Of a DNA stretch of 64,000 bases, positions 34,504 to 43,013 are shown one piece after another. Under the pieces are notes generated by a model, which did no database searches, had not been told where the DNA came from, and saw only the letters and a list, made by a program, of their open reading frames with translations. The translations under genes were made by a program, and so were the position numbers. The stretch comes from Limnohabitans sp. WS1 (GTDB lineage: Bacteria > Pseudomonadota > Gammaproteobacteria > Burkholderiales > Burkholderiaceae_C). Positions within the stretch are counted from its first letter, which is position 1; every line of letters starts with the position of its first letter. The stretch lies in contig NZ_NERU01000016.1 of assembly GCF_003063265.1 (NCBI RefSeq), forward strand, positions 52,061 to 116,060, given 5' to 3'.

Positions 34504-36219
34504 TCAGCCCTTCGCAGGTGCGCCCAAAGCGGCCATTTCGGCCTCTTGCAGGGCCCGCCACATGACTTTGCCACTGCCGCTCTTGGGCAGCGCATCGACA
34601 AAACTCACAGCGCGGGGCATTTTGTAAACCGCCATGTTCTCACGGCACCAGTCGATGATGTCCTGCTCACTCACTTGACCCTTGTGGTCTTGCCGCAAAA
34701 CCACCACGGCCTTGACCGACTCCCCCCGGTAGGCGTCACGCGTGGCGATGATGCAGGCCTCTTGAATGGCCGGATGGCGGAACATCAGGGCCTCGACCTC
34801 GGCGGGCCAGACCTTGAAGCCGCTGGCGTTGATCATGCGCTTCAAACGGTCGGTCATGAAAAAGTAACCCTCTTGATCCACCCGGCCCATGTCGCCAGAA
34901 CGGAAAAAGCTGTAGCCATCGCGCTCAAAAAAAGCCGCCGCAGTGGCCTCAGGACGCTTCCAGTAGCCTTTGAACACTTGCGGGCCACAAATCACGATCT
35001 CGCCTGACTCGCCCACGGGCAACTCCACCAAGGTGTCAGGGTCAACAATGCGCGATTCAACGCTCATGAACGGAATGCCCAAGCACTGTTTTTTGGGTGC
35101 GTCGGGCGGGTTGGTGTGCGAAGGTGCCGCCGTTTCGGTCAGGCCATAACCCTCCACATAGCGCAGGCCAAACTGGTCCAGCAAACGTTGCGCCACAGCT
35201 TCGGGCATGGCGGCACCACCACCGCCGATGTAGGTCAAGCTGTTCAAGTCATAACGGTCCATGTGAGGACTGCCCAGCAGGTCAATCACCATGGTCGGGA
35301 TGTTGGTCCAGTGGGTGACACGCCATTTGGAGATCAAATGCCCGGCCACATCGCGGTCCCAACGCGGCATGATCACCAAGCTGGCCCCCAACAAAATGCT
35401 GGTGTGCATCACACTGACCATGCCGGTGATGTGGAACATGGGTACCACACACAAGGTCACGTTTTCGGGGGTGCCATTGCCCCACAAACCGCTGGACATG
35501 GCGTTGTGCATGATGGTGCCATGTGTGTGCATGCAACCCTTGGGCAGACCGGTGGTACCGCTGGTGTAGGGCAAGATGGCCAGATCCTCGGGCTTGGCCT
35601 GGGGCGGCGGCAGGTCCACCGCAGGCGCTGCCATCAGGTCGGCCCAGGCGTGCACCGGCCCTGAAGTCAAAACGGGCAAGGCCCGGATTGGCAACAACCA
35701 CGGCCGCCAAGCCTCGGGCATTTCATCGGGCCCGACCGTTGCCGGATCAAAGACATCGGTGAATTGCGTGACCACCAGGTGTTTCAGCCGCTGCTCAGCG
35801 GGCAAGGCTTCACTGGCCAGCGCCAGGTCAGGAGCCAAGTCAGCGGTGGTCACAGCGACTTGGGTGTCAGGGTCGGTGATGTAGTGCTTGAGTTCTTCGG
35901 CCCGGTTCATCGGATTGACCGGCACCACCACCGCATCGATGCGCAAAATCGCAAAGTGGGTGATGACCAACTGCGGGCAGTTTTGCATGTCCAGGACCAC
36001 ACGGTCCCCGGCCTGCACCCCCAAAGCCTTGAGCTGCCCGGCCAATTGTTCGGCACTGGCCATCAATTGACGGTAAGTCCAGACCCGCCCCATGAAGACC
36101 AGTGCAGCCTTGTCGGGATAACGCAGGGCACTGACTGCCAGGTTCATCCACAAAGACGTGGCGGGCGCGTTGATTCTGGCGGGCAGACGCGCTGGCCAAA
36201 CGGCAGCATGTGCAGACAT
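34504..36219 (-). CDS. Long-chain fatty acid--CoA ligase family protein
   Basis: A 571-residue adenylate-forming enzyme. It has YTSGTTGLPKGCMHTHG (about residue 215), GYGLTETAAPSHTNPPD (about 365), RSGDMGRVDQEGYFFMTDR and the C-terminal GSGKVMWR with catalytic Lys. The start at 36219 has AAGGAGA eight bases ahead on its strand. It activates a carboxylic acid to acyl-CoA. It leads a minus-strand run of four genes; joint transcription with the monooxygenase (41-base gap) is likely. Confidence 0.91.
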   Translation of the reverse strand: MSAHAAVWPARLPARINAPATSLWMNLAVSALRYPDKAALVFMGRVWTYRQLMASAEQLAGQLKALGVQAGDRVVLDMQNCPQLVITHFAILRIDAVVVPVNPMNRAEELKHYITDPDTQVAVTTADLAPDLALASEALPAEQRLKHLVVTQFTDVFDPATVGPDEMPEAWRPWLLPIRALPVLTSGPVHAWADLMAAPAVDLPPPQAKPEDLAILPYTSGTTGLPKGCMHTHGTIMHNAMSSGLWGNGTPENVTLCVVPMFHITGMVSVMHTSILLGASLVIMPRWDRDVAGHLISKWRVTHWTNIPTMVIDLLGSPHMDRYDLNSLTYIGGGGAAMPEAVAQRLLDQFGLRYVEGYGLTETAAPSHTNPPDAPKKQCLGIPFMSVESRIVDPDTLVELPVGESGEIVICGPQVFKGYWKRPEATAAAFFERDGYSFFRSGDMGRVDQEGYFFMTDRLKRMINASGFKVWPAEVEALMFRHPAIQEACIIATRDAYRGESVKAVVVLRQDHKGQVSEQDIIDWCRENMAVYKMPRAVSFVDALPKSGSGKVMWRALQEAEMAALGAPAKG

Positions 36220-36409
36220 TGAAGGTCTCCTTGAGTTGGTGCGCAATGTTAATCGTCACCTTGCGCCGCGCCGCACAGTCCTTTGTCACAGGCGGGACCA
36301 TCACAGAAATCTGGCCCCACCTCGTTTAAATTGTGTCTATTTGTTTTAAAGTCCGTATTAAAGTACTATTTTTAATCTTGTTTCACACTTTTATCATTAA
36401 AATAAAGTC
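36220..36409. promoter_or_regulatory. Divergent AT-rich promoter region
   Basis: A 190-bp gap between the acyl-CoA ligase (minus) and the HTH-REC regulator (plus). The right half (36320-36409) is strikingly AT-rich for this genome and holds several TTAAA-type and TATTTTTAAT stretches suited to promoters. No single -35/-10 pair stands out. Confidence 0.4.
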
Positions 36410-37030
36410 ATGCAAACACACCACACGCCCGACACGCCAGAAGACTACTGCGGCACCACCTATGCAGCCAAATTGCTCGGTTTGTCCGTGGGGACCATCC
36501 AGACTTTGGTCGAAAAAAACGAGCTGCAGGCTTGGAAAACCCAAGGGGGTCATCGCCGCATCTCCATGCCCTCCATTCGGGACTACCAAAAAAAGCACAA
36601 CATGCTGATGAGCCCGATTGAAAGCCGTGAATACCGGCTCAGGGTGTTGTTGGTCGAAGACGACCCGGTCACGCGTGACATGGTGCGGGACTTTTGCAAC
36701 CGTTGCGAAATGCCCGTCGATTGCACCGCCATGTCTTCGGGGCTCGAAGCCCTGATCGACATGGCCAGCATCCAGCCCGATGTCCTGATCGCCGACTTGA
36801 ACATGCCCGGCGTCGATGGGTTTGAGTTGTTGCGCACCCTCAAACATTCGGCCCAGTTCCAACGCATGACTTGCTTGGTCATTTCTGCCTTGTCACAAGA
36901 AGAAATTGCCGCCAAGGGTGGCCTGCCTGAAGGCACCATCTTCATGGCCAAGCCCGTGAACATGCAATGGTTCAATGGCTTCTTCACCGCCCTCATTGCC
37001 GGGCGAAAATTTGACCATCACCCTGCCTGA
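36410..37030 (+). CDS. Excisionase-type HTH fused to response-regulator receiver domain
   Basis: A 206-residue two-domain protein. Residues 12-60 form a MerR/excisionase-like winged helix (TTYAAKLLGLSVGTIQTLVEK, then WKTQGGHRRI). Residues 77-195 are a CheY-like receiver with Glu83-Asp84-Asp85, phospho-acceptor Asp129 (LIADLNMPG), Ser159 and Lys181 (AKPVN). DNA-binding first, receiver second is the reverse of ordinary response regulators. No histidine kinase gene is nearby, so it is an orphan. The likely role is phosphorylation-dependent DNA binding; targets are unknown. Confidence 0.85.
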   Translation: MQTHHTPDTPEDYCGTTYAAKLLGLSVGTIQTLVEKNELQAWKTQGGHRRISMPSIRDYQKKHNMLMSPIESREYRLRVLLVEDDPVTRDMVRDFCNRCEMPVDCTAMSSGLEALIDMASIQPDVLIADLNMPGVDGFELLRTLKHSAQFQRMTCLVISALSQEEIAAKGGLPEGTIFMAKPVNMQWFNGFFTALIAGRKFDHHPA

Positions 37031-37051
37031 TGCCTCAGGCGACTTTGGGGT

Positions 37052-37357
37052 TCAACTTGGTTTTGGAAAACCCACCTTTTGAGGCCATAGATTGACAAAT
37101 GCGTGCACGGCAGTGCTGCCGTAAAGCCCGGCTTTGGTGAAAGGCTCTTGGGCAATCCAGGCGTGCGCAGCGTCTCGGTCGGGAAAATCAATGACCAGCA
37201 GGCTGCCCAGCATGGTCCGTCCGTCATCATGGGTCAAAGGCCCGGCAAAGGCGATGCAGTCCGCCATGTCTGACAAATAGGCCTTGTGCTCGGGTCGAAC
37301 GCGTTGACGCAGATCGGCACTTTCAGGTTTGTCAATCAAGATGAATGTAAACAACAT
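37052..37357 (-). CDS. YciI-family protein
   Basis: A 101-residue dimeric alpha/beta-barrel ferredoxin-like protein: FTFILIDKP start, RPEHKAYLSDM, AGPLTHDDG and the SLLVIDFPDRDAAHAWIAQEPF segment. YciI relatives include muconolactone-isomerase-like and dehydrochlorinase-like enzymes. As the last gene behind an intradiol dioxygenase, a role in processing a ring-cleavage product is plausible but unproven. Confidence 0.88.
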   Translation of the reverse strand: MLFTFILIDKPESADLRQRVRPEHKAYLSDMADCIAFAGPLTHDDGRTMLGSLLVIDFPDRDAAHAWIAQEPFTKAGLYGSTAVHAFVNLWPQKVGFPKPS

Positions 37358-37399
37358 GGCTTGTTTCTGTCTCGAGAATGAGTGGGGCCAGAAATTCGA

Positions 37400-38296
37400 T
37401 CAAGCCAGGGCGTCGGTCATGATGAAGTTGTAATCCAGCGTGAAGAAGTCCCGGTCCATGCGTTTGCCGTCCGGTGCCTGCCCCGGCGTTTGGGGTTTGA
37501 AGTCGGCAATCAAAGATGGGCGGACGCCAAATACGGCATCGCTGTCCAGGTTCTTGCTGTTGCGGTCAAAGATGTGGGTGATCAGGGGCCGTTGACCCGG
37601 GGCCTGAATGCGAAAGTGCAGATGTGCAGGACGCCAGCTTCTGCCGGTGGTGGCTTGGAGCATCTGAATGGCGGTGCCGTCTTGCGGAACGGGATAGTCC
37701 ACGGGCAACACAGACCAGAAGCTGTAGCGACCATCGGCGCCGGTGGTCAATTGTGCGCGAGCCCAGGGGCCTTTTTCTTCCATGCCGTCTTGCACGTCGT
37801 ACAAACCCCGATCGTCGGAGTGCCAGACATCGATCACGGCATGGGCCACGGGCTGGCCGTGCATGTCCAGGATCTGCCCTTGTGCATACATGGGCGTACC
37901 TGCTGCGCCTGCGCTGATGTTTTCGCCCATGGCAAATTCAGGCGCATTTTCCAGCAAAAAGGGGCCCACCAGCGTGGGTTCTGTGGCGTGTTCAGGGCGG
38001 GGGTAGTCTTGCGTCACGGTCAACATGGACAGACCCAAAGCGTCTGAAAAAATCATGAACTCGTTGCGACCGGGAGAACACCATTGGCCTGTCTGCTCAA
38101 GAAAATTCATGGTGAAGGCCCACTCCTCAGAAGTGAGTTTGACCTCTTTGGCAAAGCTGTGAATGTGTTTGATCAAAGAGAGCATCAATTCGCGCAATCG
38201 CGGGTCGGGCGTTTTGGCGTATCGTGCCAGCACTTCATCCGTGATCAGGTGCAAAGCGTCGTAGCGCTGTTCGGTGGTGTTGGGGGTGTCGCTCAT
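37400..38296 (-). CDS. Intradiol ring-cleavage dioxygenase (catechol/hydroxyquinol type)
   Basis: A 298-residue iron(III) dioxygenase. The Tyr-Tyr-His-His ligands are visible as Tyr166 (GLYDV), Tyr201 (VDYPVP), His225 and His227 (RPAHLHFRI). The helical N-terminal domain matches catechol/hydroxyquinol 1,2-dioxygenases. It would cleave a catechol between the hydroxyls to a muconate-type product. It overlaps the preceding ligase stop by ATGA, so the two are translationally coupled. Which diol it uses cannot be told from sequence; hydroxyquinol-type is favoured by length. Confidence 0.92.
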   Translation of the reverse strand: MSDTPNTTEQRYDALHLITDEVLARYAKTPDPRLRELMLSLIKHIHSFAKEVKLTSEEWAFTMNFLEQTGQWCSPGRNEFMIFSDALGLSMLTVTQDYPRPEHATEPTLVGPFLLENAPEFAMGENISAGAAGTPMYAQGQILDMHGQPVAHAVIDVWHSDDRGLYDVQDGMEEKGPWARAQLTTGADGRYSFWSVLPVDYPVPQDGTAIQMLQATTGRSWRPAHLHFRIQAPGQRPLITHIFDRNSKNLDSDAVFGVRPSLIADFKPQTPGQAPDGKRMDRDFFTLDYNFIMTDALA

Positions 38297-39924
38297 GGTT
38301 GAACTTCCTGCAATGAAAAATCGGTGGCTTGTCGGCGCAAGTGGTCTGCGGGTTTGAGTCTGAATTTGGCAATCTTCATGGAGCCAGTGTGGGGCAAGCT
38401 CTCGACCATGACGATGTATCGGGGCCGCTTGATGGGCGACAGCTGCAATTGGGCATAGGCATGCACTGCTTCGGGCGTGATGGTGGTGCCAGGGCGAGGC
38501 ACCACGGCCAACAAAATTTCTTCTTCGCCCAGGTCAGACGCCACACCAATTGATGCGCATTCGAGGATGTCCGGGTGGCTGCCGATGGCCGAATCGATTT
38601 CGGCCCCCGAGATGTTTTCGCCGCGGCGGCGGATGATGTCTTTCTTGCGGGTGAAGAAAAACAGAAAATCGTCGGCATCGCGGCGCACAAGATCGCCAGT
38701 GAGGAACCAGCCATCCTTGAAGCTGGCCGTTGTCTGTTCGGGGTCTTTGAAGTAGCCCTGCATCAGGGTGGGCGTCTTGACGGCCAGCTCACCCACTTCA
38801 CCCATGGGCAGATCCTGGCCGTCCTCATCGATCACCCGGACCTGTGGACGCTCAATGGCGGGATCGGGATGGGCAGATATGCAGCCCATGCTGCCCAGTT
38901 TGTGAGGTCCCATGAAAGGGTTGCTCAGCACGCCGGGAATTTCGGTCATGCCATAACACTCAATCAGCACTGGCACATGAAAGCGTTGTTGGAAGGTGTC
39001 CAGCAAATCGCGGTTCAGCGGTGCCAAAAACATCTTGCGGATGCTGTGTTGTGCGTCAAATTCTTGGATGGGCCTGCGGGCCAGAATGGCCGCTGCGGAC
39101 ATGATCACATTGACTTCGGTGGCGCGGGTTTGGGCGGCCTGTTGCCAGAAGGTGGATGCCGAGAAGCGGCGGATCAAAATCAAAGTGCCACCACACGCCA
39201 TGGCGCCGCCCAGCGAGTACATCAAGGCATTGATGTGAAACAGGGGCAGCACACACATGAGGCGCTCATCGGGCTGCAGGTACATGCGGTGCACAAACGC
39301 TTCGGCCGTGAGCAAATAACTGCGCTGGCTGTGCATCACCCCTTTGGGAAATCCTGTGGTCCCTGAGGTGTAGATGATCATGCAAGTACTGTCGGCGGTG
39401 CCTGTGCGCGTGAGCAGGTCTGGGGGACTGCACTGCCACTGCAGCAGCAAGGACATTTCACCGTCGGGCTGGTCTTGCTCGATCACGACTTGCCAGGGCG
39501 CAGGGCTCATCAGACAGGTAGCCTCTTGGACTTTGCTCAGTGCTTCGGTCGAGCAGATGACCCCCCGCACGCCTGCGTGTTCAAAAATATATTGGGCTTC
39601 ACGCGCTTCAAATTCGGGGTTGCAGGGCACCAGGATGGCACCCACGCGTGCGCAGGCGATGAGTAAAACCACCGTCGCTGGATGGTTGTAGGCCATCAGC
39701 CCGATGCGGTCACCCGCTTGCACGCCCCTGCCCAACAACCAGCCCACAGCGTGGTCGGCTTGTTCGGCGCATGATTGCCAGGTGGTGACGCTACCCTGGT
39801 ACTCCACCATGGGCTGCTCGCTCAATCGGCGAAGTCGTGCCTGAAAGAATTGATCGATCGAGAAGTCATGCGCATCGAATTGGCGCAAGACTTCCAGTGG
39901 CGACAAGAGTGTGGGCGTAGCCAT
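38293..39924 (-). CDS. Acyl-CoA synthetase (AMP-forming)
   Basis: A 543-residue ligase with IIYTSGTTGFPKGVMHSQ (about residue 185), CYGMTEIPG (about 320), FLTGDLVRRDADDFLFF and a GENISGAEIDSAI strand. Start 39924 (MATPT) is preferred to 39939. It lies between a citryl-CoA-lyase-like gene and the intradiol dioxygenase in one minus-strand operon, so it probably activates an aromatic or ring-cleavage-derived acid. Confidence 0.9.
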   Translation of the reverse strand: MATPTLLSPLEVLRQFDAHDFSIDQFFQARLRRLSEQPMVEYQGSVTTWQSCAEQADHAVGWLLGRGVQAGDRIGLMAYNHPATVVLLIACARVGAILVPCNPEFEAREAQYIFEHAGVRGVICSTEALSKVQEATCLMSPAPWQVVIEQDQPDGEMSLLLQWQCSPPDLLTRTGTADSTCMIIYTSGTTGFPKGVMHSQRSYLLTAEAFVHRMYLQPDERLMCVLPLFHINALMYSLGGAMACGGTLILIRRFSASTFWQQAAQTRATEVNVIMSAAAILARRPIQEFDAQHSIRKMFLAPLNRDLLDTFQQRFHVPVLIECYGMTEIPGVLSNPFMGPHKLGSMGCISAHPDPAIERPQVRVIDEDGQDLPMGEVGELAVKTPTLMQGYFKDPEQTTASFKDGWFLTGDLVRRDADDFLFFFTRKKDIIRRRGENISGAEIDSAIGSHPDILECASIGVASDLGEEEILLAVVPRPGTTITPEAVHAYAQLQLSPIKRPRYIVMVESLPHTGSMKIAKFRLKPADHLRRQATDFSLQEVQP

Positions 39925-39942
39925 GGTGTGTACTTGCAAAAT

Positions 39943-40752
39943 TCAACGGGCCACGGGTGGGCCGTCGTAAGTCATGGCATGCTCGGCCGCACTGGCGAGT
40001 TTGAAGCCAATAGGTCGGGTTTGCTCTTCCAGAATGTGTGCCACCAGAGAGGCGGTGCGGGCCAGCAAGGGAATGCCTTTGAGTGCACCGGCCGGGTAGC
40101 CCGCATCCAGCAAGACAGCGGGGATCGCCGCCGACACGTTCATGGGAAAGGGCCGGCCATACACGCCTTCGACTTGAGAGGCGAGCGCCTCGAGAGCGCG
40201 TACATGCGCACCTGCCACACCCCATTGCCGAGCCAGTTCAATCAGTTTGGTCGCGCGTGGATCGCCGAGTTTGTGCACTGGGTGCCCAAAGCCAGGCAGG
40301 GCTTGCTTGGCGGTGCGAAAGGCTTGCAGGCGTTCGCGAGCCACAACCTCTAAGGTTTGGCCTTGTTGCGTTGACTGGGCGAGCATTTCGATCAACAGGT
40401 GTCCGGCTGTTTCAGAAGCACCCAAGATCACAGCTCCGCAGCCCAGCAGACCTGCAGCCACTGCGCCTTGCACCGACTCGGGTGCTGCCGCCAAGGTCAT
40501 GCGTGCGGCTTGAACCGAGGGCACCAAGCCGTGTTCGGCCAAGGACACCATGGTGGCATCGGCCACACGCACCAAGTTGTCGCTGGGTGTCTCGCCCGTC
40601 AACAAAAACAAAAAATAGGCGGTGAACGATTGCTGGCCAATCACATCGCGGCAGAGGTCTTTGCCGCGCACCACGATCCGGTCCACTTCGGCAATCGCCA
40701 TGTGTGTGGAGCCCGAGGGCGTGAAGGCGCTGGAGGCGGGGGGTGTGCTCAT
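39943..40752 (-). CDS. Citrate-synthase-fold protein, citryl-CoA lyase-like
   Basis: A 269-residue protein, much shorter than citrate synthase (about 430) but with its active-site blocks: LAEHGLVPSVQAAR (His74) and PGFGHPVHKLGDPR (His157), then the NVSAAIPAVLLD helix. Databases name this group citryl-CoA lyase or citrate synthase family. It probably makes or breaks a C-C bond next to a CoA thioester. As first gene of the ligase/dioxygenase operon and divergent from a Liv transporter, it may cleave the CoA-activated product of aromatic degradation. Confidence 0.85.
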   Translation of the reverse strand: MSTPPASSAFTPSGSTHMAIAEVDRIVVRGKDLCRDVIGQQSFTAYFLFLLTGETPSDNLVRVADATMVSLAEHGLVPSVQAARMTLAAAPESVQGAVAAGLLGCGAVILGASETAGHLLIEMLAQSTQQGQTLEVVARERLQAFRTAKQALPGFGHPVHKLGDPRATKLIELARQWGVAGAHVRALEALASQVEGVYGRPFPMNVSAAIPAVLLDAGYPAGALKGIPLLARTASLVAHILEEQTRPIGFKLASAAEHAMTYDGPPVAR

Positions 40753-40966
40753 GGGTGGTGGGCTCTTGTGAATAATCAAACAAACGAATTGGCTTGGTGC
40801 GATCTCGCCGCACTTCGGTGCACTGTGAATTGCAGGAGCGCTAGTTCGCAAGCGCGTTGGCGACAGCACGTCAGCGGGTTATTCCCAATGGGCGAATGAG
40901 CGCCGGATTCCATAATGGATTTTCAATTTTTGCGATTTTCATCTACACAGTTTTGAGGAATCAAAC

Positions 40967-42160
40967 ATGCAAAAGCGGCCTCTTTTGAAAGCACTGGGTT
41001 CGTCCTTGTTGCTCGCATCGACTTCGACATGGCTGCATGCGCAGACCAAACCGATCCGGGTGGGCAGCACCTTGTCCTTGACGGGCCCATTGGCAGGGAC
41101 GGCGGTGATGCACAAAATTGCCGGTGAAATCTTCATAGAACAATTGAATAAGCGTGGCGGCTTGTTGGGCCGCCCCGTCGAATGGGTGGTCAAAGATGAC
41201 CAATCCAAACCCGACCTCGCACGCACCTTGTATGAGCAGTTGATTTCAGGTGAGAAAGTTGACTTGCTGATGGGGCCCTATGCCACAGCCAACTCGCTGG
41301 CGGCCATGGGCGTGGCCCAACGCAACGGCAAAGTCTTGATCACCAATTCGTTTGGTATCCCATCGCTGGCCAAATACGACATGCACTTTCCTGCGTATGT
41401 CATGGGCATCGACCCGGGCACCACGGTGCCCAACACCTTGCTCGATGCGATTGCGGCCAGTGGTGCAAAACCGCAATCTGTGGCCATGGTCAGCAGCAAA
41501 TTCCCCTCGGTGGTTTTTTTATCGGTAGGTGCGCGTGAAGTGTTCAAAAAGCGGGGGCTGCGTGAAGCCTTGTGGCTGGAATGGGAGTTTGGCAACCGCG
41601 ACTTTGGGCCGATTGCGTCACGCTTGAAAGAGGCCAATGCCGATGTGGTTTGGATCGGCTCGATCGGAGCAGAAAGCCTTCAGTTGCTCGAGGCGATGAA
41701 CAAGATCGATTACAAACCAAAGATCCATTTCCATGTCTATCCCACTCCAGGCCCTCTGGCGCAATCACCGCTGGCTGCCAATGCGCTGACCTTGACCACT
41801 TTCGAGCAGCATGCGCCCTTCACCAACAACCCTGCTTACGCCGAAGCGATCAAGTTGTACAACGAGCGTGCAGCCAAAGCCAATTTACCCGACACCGTGT
41901 TCGAGTTGCAAGCGGCCAACGCGTTCACTGGCTGGCAATTTCTGGAAGCCGGTGTCAAAGGTTCAGGCAGCCTGGAAGACGCCAAAATTTCTGCATGGCT
42001 CAAGAAAAACCGCGTGGACACCATCGTGGGCAAAGTCCGATTTGATGGACCTAACAACTATGGCGATGACTTGAACCGGATCAAGCAATTGCAAGGTGGC
42101 AAATGGGTCGTGATTCACCCCAAAGACGTTGCTCTGCCTGGCAGCAAGATGAATTTCTAA
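40967..42160 (+). CDS. Branched-chain amino acid-type ABC transporter substrate-binding protein
   Basis: A 397-residue periplasmic binding protein with a short Sec signal (residues 1-25, ending LHAQT). The type I fold starts with IRVGSTLSLTGPLAGTA. The start follows GAGGA (40957-40961). It is the first gene of a Liv cassette divergent from the dioxygenase operon, which suggests the ligand is an aromatic acid or similar rather than an amino acid. Confidence 0.92.
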   Translation: MQKRPLLKALGSSLLLASTSTWLHAQTKPIRVGSTLSLTGPLAGTAVMHKIAGEIFIEQLNKRGGLLGRPVEWVVKDDQSKPDLARTLYEQLISGEKVDLLMGPYATANSLAAMGVAQRNGKVLITNSFGIPSLAKYDMHFPAYVMGIDPGTTVPNTLLDAIAASGAKPQSVAMVSSKFPSVVFLSVGAREVFKKRGLREALWLEWEFGNRDFGPIASRLKEANADVVWIGSIGAESLQLLEAMNKIDYKPKIHFHVYPTPGPLAQSPLAANALTLTTFEQHAPFTNNPAYAEAIKLYNERAAKANLPDTVFELQAANAFTGWQFLEAGVKGSGSLEDAKISAWLKKNRVDTIVGKVRFDGPNNYGDDLNRIKQLQGGKWVVIHPKDVALPGSKMNF

Positions 42161-42161
42161 C

Positions 42162-43013
42162 ATGCCCAGCGCTGGGCTTTTACTTCAAGCGCTCGCCTCC
42201 GGCGTCTTTCTTGGTGCCCTGTATGGCCTGATCGGTCTGGGCATCGGCTTGGGCTGGGGCTTGCTGCGGCAAATCAACTTGGCGCACTTCGCCTGGGTGT
42301 TTTTGTCGGCCTACATCACCTACGAGCTCAAGACCCGGTTGGGCGTTGACCCCTTGATCTCGTTGCTGGTTTTGGTGCCGCTTTTTACCTTATTGGGCAT
42401 GGGTTTGCAGGCTGTGTTCGCTCGATTTGCCATCACGCCCTTCAACTCATTGCTGGTGACTTTTGGCATCACCGTGTCCGTGGAGGCTTTGCTGCAGTGG
42501 ATCTGGAGCGCCGATTTTCGCCGCATGGCCTCTGTCTACGATGAGCATAAATTCCGTCTGGGCAGCGTGGTGGTGACCTACTCTGAAGCCTTGACCTTGG
42601 CCATGTCTTTGACCGCTGTGGGCCTGGTGTGGTGGATGCTGCACCGCACCGACATGGGCAAGTCTGTGCGTGCCAGTGCCGAGGATCCTGCAATTGCCAC
42701 GGCTTTTGGCATCAATGCCAAGCGCTTGGCTATTTTGATGGCGGGTTTGTGTGCAGCACTGGCCGCGTGTGCGGGTGTTTGCGTGGCCTTGACTTTCACT
42801 TTAGCCCCCTCGCAGATATTTGCTTGGGTGGGTGTGGTGTTTGCGGTGGTCATGATTGGGCGGCTGGGTTCGGCTTTGACGCCCTTGCTCGGTGGCTTGG
42901 CCATTGGCATCAGCGAGTCCATGACCCAGGCTTTGATTGCCCCCACTTGGGCACCCTTGGTGGCGTTCACGGTGTTGATCCTGATTCTTTTACTCAGGCG
43001 TGGTGATGAATAA
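42162..43013 (+). CDS. ABC transporter permease, LivH type
   Basis: A 283-residue inner-membrane permease with about eight helices. The LYGLIGLGIGLGWGLLRQINLAHF start (about residues 18-41) and the VRASAEDPAIATAFGIN coupling loop (about 167-183) are LivH hallmarks. It overlaps the LivM-LivG gene start by eight bases. Confidence 0.92.
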   Translation: MPSAGLLLQALASGVFLGALYGLIGLGIGLGWGLLRQINLAHFAWVFLSAYITYELKTRLGVDPLISLLVLVPLFTLLGMGLQAVFARFAITPFNSLLVTFGITVSVEALLQWIWSADFRRMASVYDEHKFRLGSVVVTYSEALTLAMSLTAVGLVWWMLHRTDMGKSVRASAEDPAIATAFGINAKRLAILMAGLCAALAACAGVCVALTFTLAPSQIFAWVGVVFAVVMIGRLGSALTPLLGGLAIGISESMTQALIAPTWAPLVAFTVLILILLLRRGDE

